Shown: positions 12,501-32,165, counted from the first letter of the stretch. The stretch is DNA of 64,000 bases from Brachyhypopomus gauderio (GCF_052324685.1 NC_135223.1:19947822-20011821); one strand, 5' to 3'. Notes: generated by a model from the sequence alone, not told the origin. Program-made: numbers and translations.

Positions 12501-14465
12501 CTGGGTAAGAGTGTCAAAGAGCCATTCCTCTATAAATAGACAGCAAGACCAAAGCTTTAGCATCTAACATTCCTAAGGGTGGGGCCACAGGGGGACACAC
12601 ACACAGTACACCACCTCTGTTTTAAAAATATGCAGGGAAATATGCTGCCGAATGCCCTGCCGTGAATGCCTGGTGCTAAACCTGGGACGTCTTCTGGAGC
12701 TGCAGTAGAAGCTGTGGTAGGATGTGGGTTATAGTAAAAACAGCTTTTACGGTTGCATTCGACTCCTCCCTGGATTCAGCTTTGCATGCCAACCGATTCT
12801 TTGGCTGGGTTTGTACAGCTGAACACACATATTTTCCAGGAGTTCTTTAGGAGAAACAAGTGCAATTGTGTTGTGAGTGGACCGATAGGCTGTGGTAATA
12901 CAAAACTGCCATCTCAAAGCAAATGCCTTGCAATTCTTTACAGCTCATTTGTCCAGATGTAAACAATCTTGATTAAATCTTTGTCTGCAGACTATAAATC
13001 TTAGCTTTTGTAACATATTGGACACGGGTGTGGGGAGGTGTCTAGAGTCAAGGCCCAAGCCCAGTATGTGCTACCCAGACATCTGTGTATCTAACATCGT
13101 AGACGGCCCAGGCCGCAGTGCTTTCTCCCCACCAGCATTCCACAGCTCTTCTCCTCTCCATCTCCTCTAAATCTAAGTCTTCACTGCACTACTGTATTAG
13201 GAGAGCCTAGCAGTGACTCACTCTACAGATAATGCATAAACTACCGGAGGGGATTAAAACTGCTCTCACGCAGCACGATAAACACACCAGGCACTCTGGA
13301 CTATGTCTTTATAAGGGTGTCACAAACAAGAACAAGAGTTCAGTGAGAGAGTGACCAACCAATAAACCCTGTCATTTAAACTAGACATAGAGAGGAAGGA
13401 AGGGAGAAAGTGTCTGTCTGAAATGGCATCCTGCCTTTCCTCTCCTTTTTTTGGACTTCAATAAGGGATGGTTTTGTCAGTGTGGTAGCGTAAAGTCACT
13501 TGTGCTTAGAAAGTTTTTTTTTTGTTGTTGTTACTTATTATAAGCAAGTGCATATGCCACAGTGTGTAGAAGCCATGTCGCTTCTCACTAGACAGTTTAA
13601 TGGAAGTTCTAATGGAGCTGGAAGCTTCTCTGAAATTATAAACAGACCTGCTAAAATTAAAAGTTCCTCTGGGAAGGGCTAAATCTCGACCAAATGTTTG
13701 TGATGCTTATGAATAAAAAGTCTACTCTGACCACCTGTGATCACAGGGCTGCGACCTTTCCGTTATCTGATGGTTTGAGTTAACTGAGAGCAAACATGTC
13801 GAAGTCATTAAGATAAAGCCCACGTACCTGTGCGATTCGGTATTTTAACTCTGCTCTTTCCAGCTCCCAGGCGCACCGGTCCTTCGTGTACAGCAACTGA
13901 AGCTCGCTCCGTTTACTCTCTTCCCGTTTCACCTCCACTTGAATCTCTTCTAAAACCGTCTTCAGATCCAGCAGCATGCGTCGGTTCTCTCCCCCCTGCA
14001 AATGCAAAATAAACGACACGTGTTACACTGAACCTGATCGATCACCGCAAATCCACGTGCCGTCTCTGTGATTCATGCGTGTATTACTTGTATGTCAGCC
14101 ACTTCTCTCAGAAGAACTTCCTTCTGCCTCATCCATCCGTCCCTCTCTTGGCCGTGGCGCTTTTTTAACTCTTCAAACTTCTTCTTCAGCCGTGAGTGAT
14201 GGGACTGCAGCTCTTGCCACGGAATCTGCCCTCGACCTCCATCCGATGGAGAAGCTGCAAGTCCAGGTAAAGATTGCTCGGAAAACTGACCCACAGAGGC
14301 TGGAGACGACAGGACTCGGACTGGGTTCTGGTTCCGTTTCCCTCCTCCCTCCGTCTCCACCCGGGAGGACGGGACGGACTCCCAGCCTCGCGCCCCGCTC
14401 ACACACCCGCCGTCGCCACCGCGCCACTCCGACCCGTCCCCAAACGCACTCCACATCTTTTCCAT
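6527..14465 (-). CDS. kiaa0408: KIAA0408 orthologue, coiled-coil protein of the SOGA-linked family
   Basis: Seven coding exons (transcript order): 14465-14088, 13995-13828, 11257-11003, 10094-9639, 9440-9361, 9256-7666, 6739-6527; 3141 nt, 1046 residues, with all junction phases consistent. The molecular role is poorly known. The N-terminal third (about residues 90-265) is charged coiled coil, with segments such as LLREVADIQGGENRR, LKTVLEEIQVEVKREE and WEGQLRDMQRKIQELYNEVKA. The middle is long, Ser/Pro-rich and probably disordered. Two conserved C-terminal patches stand out: NPWKPTTLAAYPRPVESRSN followed by YGAVERILKSYENL, and RPSCPAKRRLPSRWA. I recall the human protein as about 694 residues, so this one is longer, mostly in the disordered part. 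The start at 14465 lies in a CpG-rich stretch (14290-14650), suggesting its own promoter. It lies 1.5 kb downstream of soga3 in the same orientation, as in human, where read-through transcripts are known. Confidence 0.88.
11258..13827 (-). other. Large intron of the KIAA0408 orthologue
   Basis: This 2.6-kb intron separates the exon ending KYRIAQ from the exon beginning LEAKG. No further exon, repeat copy or RNA gene was recognised in it, apart from short ACAT/ATGC simple repeats near 12230-12265. The segments at 9441-9638, 10095-11002 and 6740-7665 are the other sizeable introns and also look plain. Confidence 0.6.
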
Positions 14466-15969
14466 CACTTTTAAACACGAAATGACAGACTTGGTTCGAC
14501 CGGTACGCCGCTGTAGTCCTTATTTGAAACGAACCGATTAGCCGAACCGGGACGTTTTCCCCGAGCCCCGCTCCATCTCCGCGGCTCGCGCAGCGCCCCG
14601 CGTGCGTCTGTTCCTTCCATATCAGCGCAGCAGCGACCAGGTCCGGCTGTCAAGTTACGGGTTTGTGCTAAACACACCCACACTTTGTATCATCGCAAAA
14701 CATTAGTACCGCTCAGTCAGCGGTATTTACATTATTTCCCCTTATCCCCCACTTGCTACTAACGCCAGCGATTAATCCATTCGGTGCACAGTAAATGACA
14801 CCGGCAGACGGGTCAACAGCTCAAAATACTCTCAGCTCCACTGATGTAACAGTTCGGGTTATTTTTACCCTCTGTTTCTATCGAAAGTAGCCCTCCCATC
14901 TCTAAGACTGCACTCAAATCTCATTAGAAGTGTGCCACAGTGAACTGTGGAAACTACCAAGCTCATAATTATCGATTGTAATAGTAACACTGGGGTGAAA
15001 ACATTACATAAGCTATAGAGCACAAAGAGAGTAGCCATGGTCAAACAGTTTAACGTGTTTCTGAATGACTCCAGCTAACTTACTCAGATAAACACAGCCC
15101 TCTCTTACTACTTCATAACTCAGCCCACGTCATTAATGTAGCCCGCGAGCTGTGGCTATAGCCATATTTTAATCCAATTGTTCAAAATCTATCTTACCTT
15201 GGATCAATCTGCATTCTTTTTAGAACCAGAAAAGTATAAAGTTGATGTGGAATTAGTGGAACAGGAAAGCTGATATAATTAAATCCCCGTGGAAACGCTA
15301 TTTTACCCTTTGGATTGTTGCACTGGCGAGTTTTCGCACATCGCTCTCGCAGCTGGTTATAATAGCATGACGTGACTTTCCAGAGGTTGTCTCCATGTAC
15401 ACTCCTCCCGACAGGGCAATTGCATCTTAGGATATATGCCTCAATTTACAAGACATTCTTGTAACTTCCTTGATATTCTGAATAAATGTGTTTCTCCCAG
15501 ATTTTATTGCTGTGCATGAAACGGATTTTGTCTAGCATTGAATAATTAAAAGACCCAAAGCATGGAGAAATATTACTTCTAAAATCTTCAAATAAATATA
15601 ATGTCTACGGAATAAATTGTTATGTTAATATTATTTACTTAGTGTTTAGATTGATCAGTTGTAATTATAGTTTTATTATAGTATTCCACTATAAACATTT
15701 TATAATTCATGATTTATGCTATATCATTTTGTCAGACAAAATATATATTTCTTACTTACCATGTTAAAGGACTGTAGAAAAGTTGATTTGAAGTCATTGC
15801 TGTTAGTTGAAAGCTTGTGTTCTGGTGAATAACTGCAGCCCGTGTGTAAATATGTGAAAAACCTCCCGTACCTTGCATGTTTTTTAATGAAATGTCCCAA
15901 ATCAATTGGAAAACAAAACAAAAAAACAAAACATAACATAACATAAAACAATGTAACTTAAAAAGGTGC

Positions 15970-19317
<3,348 letters not shown>

Positions 19318-20289
19318 GGTGTCATCTGCAAGCAATCAGTTGTCGCCCATCATCCATTCCCTTAGCTGTACAAATGAGAGAATTACCATATAACCTGAAC
19401 CTGAAACAAACCCATATAACCTATATCCCTTTAGCACAAATATACTGATTTTTACATGTAATATAAAAATAACTAACCTAAAATACATAAATTCTCAACA
19501 CCAGGCTTGCACATGGACGGTTCCATAAAAAACATTCCAATTACTCGGTACCAAATATCGATATTCTGGTGAGATTAGAATATCGGAAAAACAGCAAATG
19601 CACAAATTACAAGTCCATCAGTTTGTATTGGTGTCGCGGGATATTGATGGCTTAGCCGCTGCGAATGGCGTGGCATTGTCGTCTAATTACATGGTGGTGC
19701 GCAGCTGGTCATTACAGAAGCACATGCATCATTTTAGATTGTGTTTTCCTGAATAACTATTAAATTACTGCGCTACTCGGGTTTGCACAACAATCGCTAC
19801 ATTTCGCAAGCCAGGGCCGATTTTCGGCCCCATCGGTCTGAAACGTCTTACTTCCGTCCGTCTCTTATCAGAGATTCATGTTTCCAATGACAAAAAAATG
19901 GCTTATAGATAAACTAACACAACCCTATTTGAGAACGATTATTCTTCGAAGTATGAAAAGCTTAGCAATACATGCATTCATTGGTTTGTGGAATTTACGT
20001 GGTTAGGCCAAGTAGCATTATCCTTTAATGACCAACTGCGTCTTAATCTTTAGCCTACTGGTTTATTTTCTTTATTGACTAGCATATTCTGTTTTTCCAC
20101 TACATTTTTAGATGTTTTAAACCCATGTAAAGAAAGACATATTGTTTATAACCTTTCCAAGGTGAATGCCTAAATGCTTAATAGTGCCCATTCATCAAAT
20201 GATGAATTCCAGTCTTTCTTTGTCGCATAGTCATCTGGCAAAACAGATATCTACCTCCGCAAAGTCATAATTAAAGAGAGACGTCTTAC

Positions 20290-20380
20290 CGTTTCAGCAT
20301 CCTCGTTTGTCCGGCACTGATGAATGATGGGGACGATACACATAGGTATCCGTCTCTGCAAGGCCACCATCGAAAATCGC
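20290..20380 (-). other. Candidate 5' untranslated exon of soga3
   Basis: On the minus strand this 91-nt segment is bounded by a good acceptor (TTTATTTTAG) and a good donor (ACG|GTAAGA). It lies about 1 kb upstream of the soga3 coding start, whose exon opens with an acceptor at 19325. Splicing the two gives a leader with an upstream frame that ends in the ATGA overlapping the soga3 start. There is no transcript evidence here. Confidence 0.35.
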
Positions 20381-21746
20381 CTAAAATAAACGTGCGTGGT
20401 GATGTCACAACTGGGCAGGGTCTTAACCACATAGACCAAGAGCCCAAGGTCCATTTCCGCACCTTTTCATTGATCTCGAGGTAAAAATCTGTGAAATGGT
20501 ATGATGCACTAATATAAAATTATTAAACGGGTTTCCCCACCACTTTTACATTACAGTATAGTTTTGGTTTTTAATCAAATCATTAAACTAATATTTTTAA
20601 ACGTCACGTCTTGAAAATATATACATTTGCTTTTATCATTTTTACACTACATAATATTGTGAAACGTTTCCTATGATGTTTTAAATGTTAATTCAGGGTT
20701 TGTATGTACATGGCAGTCTGAGAGGATATCTTTAAATCAATGAATGATTCTCCCCCGTTGTTTCCACAAGCACAAAGACAACTAGTCCTCGACATGGTTA
20801 AGACATCTCATGGTGACAGAGAACTGATATATTCTTTACACGTTAGTTGTCTTTATTAAACAAACACAAAAAAGGAAAAAAGAAAAGAAAATACAGGTTC
20901 TTTATCAGTTGAGTTTATTTATTTATCAGCAGGTCCATAGAGGGCGGGGTCAATTATGTACTTCCGCACTTAGTGCGTTTACTCTCTATCTGAGATGGTA
21001 TAATTATCTCAGCCCTGACTATATATAATATAGTGTTTATATTATATATAGTTAGTGTTTATAGTGTTTTTAGTGTTTATAACTTTATAACTTGTATAAT
21101 GATGCAATGAATATATTACGTGGGCATGCAACAGGATTAGAGTCTTACTGTTACATGAAAGGAATCTTATAGAAGCAAATGAGAAGATTCACATGGCCAT
21201 ATGTGAGAGAGGCAGCCAGCTGGCAGCTTTGATAATGGACCTATAGCAGCTGGGAGGCATGAAGCACTCCACCTTTATGAGACTTAGGCTCAGTGATATA
21301 TACATATTTCATTTTTGTCATGGACATTTGCAGTTTCAATTTCAAAAGCTAAATGAACGTAAAACTATATGCAGAAGGAGGGAAATGGGGCCTTTAATAG
21401 GTTTCAGATGTACTGGCTTGTTTTGTACTTTCTGAAATACTTTGCATTTTTTAAGCAGTGCTGATCTCCTGCTTATGTATCTTGATATGCTTTTATGTGT
21501 TTTCTTCCACAAAGTTTGGCAAGCGGGGACATCAGCTTGGGGGAGGAGACAGGGGGGTATGTGGTGGGGGAGCAGTGTCTCTTCTCACCATCCCATCAGA
21601 AACACCCACCAGAAAGCAGAGGAGGTTTTGAATACTATACTTTGTTATAGAATATGTTACAATGTACAAAATGAACATGCTTACAAATAATATTAACAAT
21701 AGTTTTCTGATTAACAAAACTGTCTGTGCAACTATACATTTCTGTA

Positions 21747-22125
21747 TCATTCGTTGTATGTATCTCTTGAAAGGCGGGGCAGTAATGCTTCGGCTGTAAA
21801 TGACATGAGCGGTGTAGTATGGAGGCCAATCAAATGATGGCTCTCATATGAGTAGATGGGGGAGGAGAAGGCAGCCATTTGGCTGTAACAGCTGTGTACA
21901 GTTGCCATGGGAACCTTTGTCTCTGCTGCACATGAGGAGGAGGAGAGGCAGGCCTCTGATTGGTCCTTGGAGACCTTCAGTCTCGGAGTGATGGAGATAA
22001 AAGAAGTTTGCTGAACACTGGGGAGATGATACAGCTGGCTGGATGGAGTGGGGTTACCTTCTGGTGTTTCATACAGGACAGAGTATGAATAATGTGGTGA
22101 TTGCTGCAACAATGAGTGGACTAAA
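21747..22125 (-). other. Unassigned exon-like open frame of about 125 codons
   Basis: On the minus strand a strong acceptor (CCTGTTTTTTTTCAC...CCCACAG) at 22126-22128 opens directly into an uninterrupted frame, reading LVHSLLQQSPHYSYS near its start and ending SRDTYNE at the stop (21747-21749). The composition is Ser/Thr/Pro/Tyr-rich, like the C-terminal activation region of a transcription factor. I do not recognise the family. No upstream partner exon was found, and no AATAAA lies just after the stop. It could be the relic of a last exon, a lineage-specific terminal exon, or chance. Confidence 0.25.
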
Positions 22126-22240
22126 CTGTGGGTTGTGAAAAAAAACAGGATAAATAAGAGTTCAAAATTAATATATAGTGTATATAATGTAGCGTATTCA
22201 TAATAAATGGTATTTTAAGGACATTTTGCTGAGATGGAGG

Positions 22241-22395
22241 CAGGGCCGGAGTGGGACACATTTTCAGCCCGGGAGTTTCATGTCCAAATCCGGCCCAAAA
22301 TTATTTTTCCCTCCCAATCGGCCCAAACTAGAGACTGACATGAGCCGGCCCATCGGGAATCCTCCCGAATCTCCCGATTAGCCACTCCGGCTCTG
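22241..22395. mobile_element. 155-bp hAT-type miniature inverted-repeat element with intact target duplication
   Basis: The left end CAGGGCCGGAGTGG and the right end CCACTCCGGCTCTG are inverted repeats differing at one position. The element is flanked on both sides by the identical 8-mer GATGGAGG (22233-22240 and 22396-22403). An 8-bp duplication and CAG-type ends are diagnostic of hAT transposons. There is no coding capacity, so it was mobilised in trans. Intact ends and duplication point to a fairly recent insertion. Confidence 0.85.
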
Positions 22396-24029
22396 GATGG
22401 AGGTTAAGTTAGGTTGTGTAATGAGAGATCTGAAGGGCTACGTGGTGGTGTTGCGATGTGGTACCAATACTCCCCCTCTTGTTCACCACAGGTACTGCAA
22501 GATTCCATAGAAAGTGTTCAGTTGGTTCTTAAGTAAGCAAGACAGAGCTGTGCATGTGGTTGCAGGCTAAATACCATTCAATATATTTGAAGTTTAGTAA
22601 AAAATGCAGTCAGTGAAAATAGACCAAACTCATTAACACAATATAGAGCTACACCACAATGTCTGAGGCATAGGCAATTCCATGCCATACAAAAATGTTA
22701 AATTCTATGTTCATTTGAAACCCCATGTTTCTTCATGAAAGTAGAAAGGGATCTTTTAGACTCAAGAATACTTCATGATACCCATTTTATTTTTAAAAGC
22801 ACAATTTACAAAATAGCACAGCATATACAACATGAAAAACAAGTATTTGTGAACACTAAACACAAGTGCATTGCTTTTTTAAATATTTAAAATGGAAAAA
22901 CTATGACAAGTAGCATTTTTAGACCTCACTGACATACAATGGAATATTTCAGATGAATGCAGGCTTTATAGAGTGCTTTTGTAAATATTTGTTTCACCCC
23001 AATTTCAATTCCCCCATCTAAATATACTAATAACAGCAGCACTTCTCTAAAATATGTATGGACATGGTCTGGAAATGTAATATGAAAATGTTCTCCATAT
23101 ATTTTCATGGACAAATGCAGTTTTACAGGAGCTGTGTGTCACATAATGGATCCTGTTTTTAAAGTAAGAATGTAAATGCAAACAATTGAGAATATAAATG
23201 ATTGAATAAATAAATAAATACATAAATAAACAAACAAACAGATGGATGGAAACATAAATCACACTGGTTGGATCTTTCACTTCTAGATATAAAACACCAC
23301 GATTTAATACTTCTTAAGTGTAGATTTTCTACTTAAAACATTCCACCAGATAATGCTTTTGTTTTACCATTCTTTGTATATTCTGCAGAGTCCTGCAGTG
23401 CATAGGGTACTGCAGGGCTGGAACCACCCCCTATATATTTTATGGTTACAAACATTTGTTTGAAAGAGTTCAATCAAAAAGTCATTTAAAATGTTAAATA
23501 ATAAAAACAGAGATTGTTGCTATTGGAGAGTGTGTACAGGGGCATGTAAATGTGGCTTATGTCATATTGAGAAACCAGCCTGAAAATCTAAGAGATGAGG
23601 TTTAATAGGAGAAAGGCAGACACACAGTGGCAGGTAATGAAAATGACAAGAAAATTTACTGAAATTATACCATGCTTTAATAGAGAATTGAAGCCCTGTT
23701 GCTCAGGGGTCAGGAGTACTCCATTCTCCTTACAGTACTGCTTATACATCAGCAAATAAATAAATAAACTGTAGGGGGAGGGAACACAATTTGTTCTCGT
23801 CAAATATTTCTAATCTGATCCACCAGGTCTGATGGTGGCAAACATCTCCTACACAGTGCTGTAAACCTCACAGCGTCCTCCAAACAGGCAGGTCCCCATG
23901 CCAAGCATCCCTTAGCAGTTACTGGTTTTCAACCAGTCTTCCCTCCGTTCCATCCCTTCTCAAGGTTTGTGGTCCTAGCAGTGAGTGTATGGAAGCCTGC
24001 CTGTTTCTAGCCCTCTTGCCCACTCTGCT

Positions 24030-27960
<3,931 letters not shown>

Positions 27961-29661
27961 CTTTGTAGCTCAGGTCCTAAATGTCCTTTATTGAAAGTGA
28001 ACAAAAATAAGACAAACAGTTTAGATTAATAAAAATAAGCACAAAACTACAGCAGTAACAGCAATTGCCACATTTTTCAACCTAGGCATTGCACCTCGTG
28101 GGTCTACAAAACTGAGCTGTTGCTCAAACATTTTGAATGCATTCAAGTTTGCGGTGGAACCAACATTGTTTGTATGTTGGAAGTCTTTCACACGGTTTTG
28201 TTCATGTGCTCAGCGGGCACTTCAGGTTCCTTTATCACTCGTATGGATACAACAAGAAGCCCACAACCTCGCGAAGAACGAAAGACCTTGAAAGCAATCA
28301 CGGCTATAATGTGATTACCTGATGTTCTACTAGTCGCAAGTTAAATATATTTACGGTCAGGAGGTGGATATTTAACGGCATGAGGGGGGGTTCGGTTGGG
28401 CCTGCCGCACAAACGCAGGGGTGGCTGTGTCAGCAGACAGCCGCACAAACCCGAGGATAAAGACAGCGAAGGAAACTGCTGAAAAGCCGCAATCGGGAGC
28501 GCGAGAGGTTCGGTCCGGTTCTTTTTAATCTGCGTTTTCCTGAAAACGAGATGCAAGTGGTTTCCGAATAAAGGACGCTGGTTAGTGAACCCATTCCTGT
28601 GCAAGAGGCCTCCGCAGCCAGAACCGGACGGAGTCCATGCGTTAAACCCGCCACTATGGCACCAAATAACAAAGTATGCGTCCAAATGATGGTTCAGAAC
28701 CCCTCTTGAACCAATACGCACTGAACGAACCTCAAACACTACGATGAAGGGGAGATGTACGTGTTTTGTAGTGTTATATAAGTATATATATCGTTGCAAC
28801 CGGTCCAGTTTCATCAGCGTGGCTGATTCACCTGTGTATTCAGCGCTTCATACATCCTACGGTTCCTCTAGCGTTCGTCATTGTAACGGAACCGAGCATT
28901 AACGCCGAACTGTGGATTCATAGCCGATCGACAAATGTGCCTCAATTAATCGTGTCCTTACCGTGCTGGGATTAAAATTCTGTAGTAATGACATTCAGTA
29001 CAAGGTCATGCGACGCAAATATTCCGTTGATGTTGGGAACCCAAACGTCAGAGATAAAGCAGGCCCACACTTAAATCCGGATCACTGCAACATTCAGCAC
29101 AAGAGCGATGTGAACGTACGGATCAGTCTGGTCTACATCCACATCACTGCGCTTGTTGCTGCGGCTGTCTCGACGCTCCTCTACAAACGGGCACTGGAGA
29201 TAGGCGAACTGCGCATGCGCGTAGTACTGTCACAAAGACCCTGCCCTTTGAGCTCCTAGCAGGTTCTCCACTGAAACCTAACAACGTCCAAGTTCATCCC
29301 AGACAGCATCGAGGAACCCATCGACGGGTAAAATTATAGAGCGATGTACGGAGTAAAAACAAAAAAAACGTATTTATTTATTTTTAGGTCCCAGTTCATC
29401 GACTGCAATAAGAATAGTGCCCTAATAGTAATAATAAAACAAAGAAAAGAGTCTTCGAAACATAATCTGGAACAAGTAGGATGCTTTAAAAATACTTTGC
29501 AAATTAAATAAACAAAACTGAGAACAAACGTGGGAGGTGGACTTATCTGGGGTCCATGTGATGCAATGTAGCATGTGAGATCTATGTACATGCAGTCATA
29601 CACACGGTCTATACACATATCTCATATTTATGTATTATGTATATGTAACCTCTGCATATGC

Positions 29662-29695
<34 letters not shown>

Positions 29696-29761
29696 CTGAT
29701 TAAAACTGCAGCCGAGGAAAAGAGGTTACGTCACTTCCGTCTTTGAGTAGCGAGAGTCAAG
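27961..29761. promoter_or_regulatory. Head-to-head intergenic region of elovl4a (-) and dctn3 (+)
   Basis: The two start codons lie 1.8 kb apart and point away from each other, so both promoters must lie here unless distal first exons exist. The part at about 28340-29260 is CpG-richer than its surroundings and is the likely elovl4a promoter and first-exon region. A TA/TG microsatellite lies at 29655-29694. Just before the dctn3 ATG are a CRE-like TACGTCA (29727-29733) and an overlapping ETS-like CACTTCCG (29732-29739), typical of TATA-less housekeeping promoters. The 98-codon open frame at 28963-29259 resembles nothing known. Confidence 0.5.
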
Positions 29762-32031
29762 ATGGACGGAAACAACATTGATGATTTGGATGCTCGCCTT
29801 AACGTTTTAGAAAAACGTGTTTATGGTGAACGTGTACGGAGTAATAGACCTCCCAAGGTAATATCGTGCGAGAATGCTTCAAATATAATTTCTGTACGGA
29901 CTGTATTTTTTGACATGTTAAAATAGGCCGAAGAACGACATGAACTTGGCCAACCCTGGTTACTTATCACCGTGTGTATTTGGTATCAGCGGCTCTCATA
30001 GTTCCTGTATGATGTTCTGATAGTTTTACAGTTGAGTCACATCTTTATAAACACGGAAAAGCCAAAAGCTGAATAACAAGGCAGTTGTTAGCAGTGGCAG
30101 GAACGTATCCTAGGAAGCTAGCTAAAAGGTTGCTGTTGTTTCGGGTGTGGCGTAGCGAGCTGTCCCAGCTAGATAATGAAGTGGTCATCTACATCTGTCC
30201 CCTCTCACATGACCAGCAGGTAGTCGGTGTTGACCCAAACCTGCGTGTTTCTCTCTGTTTCAGTGTAATGAATCTCTCTCTCATGACCAGCAAGTAGTCG
30301 GTGTTGACCCAAACCTGCGTGTTTCTCTCTGTTTCAGTGTACTGAATCTCTTTCGAGGATAAACGCCGCCCTCGCAAACACGGCCAACAAGAGGGAACGA
30401 GTCAAGATCCTTCACAAAAAAAGTGAGTGTGTAGGTAAATGTTTGTTGCTCATTACCACTCGGACTTTCTCGGCCGCATTGGTTCACATCTGTTTTATTT
30501 CCACTTCGCCAGTCGAAGATCTTCTGAAGTACTTGGATCCGCAGTTCACAGACTATATTGCGTTGCCAGATGCCATGAAATTGGAGTTTATATTAGCAGG
30601 TGAGTGATCTGTCGTTCTAAAACATTAATATGAAAGTGACTATATAAAACCTTTTCTTCTGTGAAAGGTTGGTGGTAGTGTTACATAAGGGTTAGTAACG
30701 GTGTCCCATGAGTCTTATTACAGTAAATATGCAGGCAGAATGTATATAGATGCACTCACCCGAAATGATTATTGCCACTTTGTTATATTATTAAAGATGA
30801 GTATGCCAGTCCTAGAAGCTGCATGACTAGGCGTGGCATTGGAGATTTTAGCATTCCTAGCCACGTGATAGAGTAGTGCAATTCACTTGTAATCACTTCT
30901 CTTGTGGATTACTTGTTTTTGGTGGGATTTTTATGACCTTATAGAATTACATTGTCAAAGTGCATTGCTCTGCAGTCCTTCCACTTTTGTCTGATTTTTC
31001 AGCAGTGGATATTTCAGAGTTTTCGTTCAAGTTCATGTTCTAAAGTGCAGTTGCTTTCATTTGGCAAGTTGGTCATAGCTACCTTATGTTGTGCTAATGT
31101 TTTCATTCATTTTCAAAATAAATATTAAAGCATGTTTACACCTTTTTCCCCCCTCCCTGTGCAGAGGAAGACTTCCTGCGTTCTCAGGCTGCCTTGCTAG
31201 AGCAAGTGAATAACCTGCAGCCGTTGTTGGATAGCAGTCACATTAAAGGCAAGATAAGCTTGATCTATAAAGCTGTTCACACCTTTGATATGTAGTAAGT
31301 AAAGACACAATTATATTTAAGCATTGAAAAGGTCTGTGCACTCATTTTCAGTGTTCCACTGTGAAAAACAATACTGTTGCTTTTTTATATTAGACACTCA
31401 TAAGGACTGTCCCTTTGTTCTATGTATATTTTCATAATAATTATGCAGTGTTAGATTTTACATCATAATTAAATCTGAACTACAAAAAGGTTTTTGCTTG
31501 ATTAACACAGCTGTTCCAGAACTTGCTACCAAAGTGCAACGCCTGTCTGAGATTCACATCAAGCAGCAGGTAAGAGGTCTCCTCTCATGTTATCATACGT
31601 CATCTCTGGTATGTCTGATTGTTGTGGAGGACCAAAGCACAATATATGCCTCATCATATTTCTGTTTTATAGGACCAAAGTGAAGAACTCTCTGGAGAAG
31701 TGAAAAGGTTGTTTGAAGAATACAACAAAATGGTATCCTTGCTTCTTTGCTTAAAGGTCTGTGTTACATATTGCATATCTGAAAATGGACTTTTTTCCTT
31801 ATTGTCCTTTAAGAAAACATTAATCATTCAATTATAGTGCTGCAGTTACAAAATGCATTATTTGGTCTATTGTATTCTTATATTTGTATATAGAAATAAT
31901 AAAAAAGATATAAAGACAGCCACCATTCCTTAACACTTGCACAGATATTTCTTCTCTCTAAACAATTCACCCAGTGGGATGAAACCCTACGGAAGTTGGA
32001 AGCACCTAAGCAAGTCCAGCCATCTGAATAG
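29762..32031 (+). CDS. dctn3: DCTN3, dynactin subunit 3 (p22/p24)
   Basis: Seven coding exons: 29762-29857, 30338-30422, 30513-30599, 31165-31248, 31511-31569, 31673-31732, 31945-32031; 558 nt, 185 residues (human 186). The protein is the small coiled-coil subunit of the dynactin shoulder, which together with p150Glued and dynamitin supports dynein cargo transport, mitosis and cytokinesis. Landmarks include [14 protein letters not shown] near the N-terminus, [40 protein letters not shown] and [11 protein letters not shown] near the C-terminus. Helical heptads run through most of the chain. The fourth intron begins with GC, not GT (31249-31250); all other introns are GT-AG. A 74-bp tandem duplication at the end of intron 1 leaves a second splice acceptor upstream of exon 2. 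A poly(A) signal follows at 32160-32165. Confidence 0.95.
30203..30350 (+). repeat. 74-bp tandem duplication spanning the dctn3 exon 2 acceptor
   Basis: Two nearly identical 74-nt units run head to tail. Each contains CATGACCAGCA, TAGTCGGTGTTGACCC, AACCTGCGTGTTTCTCTCTG and TTTCAG followed by TGTA(A/C)TGAATCTCT. The second unit supplies the real acceptor (AG at 30336-30337). The first supplies an almost identical one (AG at 30262-30263). Few mismatches separate the units, so the duplication is young. Confidence 0.85.
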
Positions 32032-32159
32032 TGGAAAAAAGTTTTGTTGTCCTAAATTAATCCTGATGCTTCTCTTGTGTACATTTGCTGCTTCTTTTGC
32101 TTATTACTTGTATGCAAATGAGTCATGTCTTTTACTTACTGTAGGTCATTGTCTTGAGT

Positions 32160-32165
32160 AATAAA
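32160..32165 (+). terminator. dctn3 poly(A) signal
   Basis: AATAAA lies 129 nt after the dctn3 stop codon, giving a short 3' untranslated region. No closer hexamer was seen. Confidence 0.6.

Larger units (their letters stand above)
19326..24029. other. Spacer between soga3 5' end and elovl4a 3' end
   Basis: The left part should contain the soga3 promoter and leader exons. The right part, about 22786-24029, is probably the elovl4a 3' untranslated region, with a minus-strand AATAAA at 22786-22791. Between them lie TA-rich simple sequence near 21000-21100, an exon-like open frame (21747-22125) and a hAT-like miniature element (22241-22395). Confidence 0.5.

Noticed and set aside
28963-29259. 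98-codon plus-strand open frame upstream of dctn3
   Set aside because: No recognisable family or splice partner. It lies in the divergent promoter region of elovl4a and dctn3.
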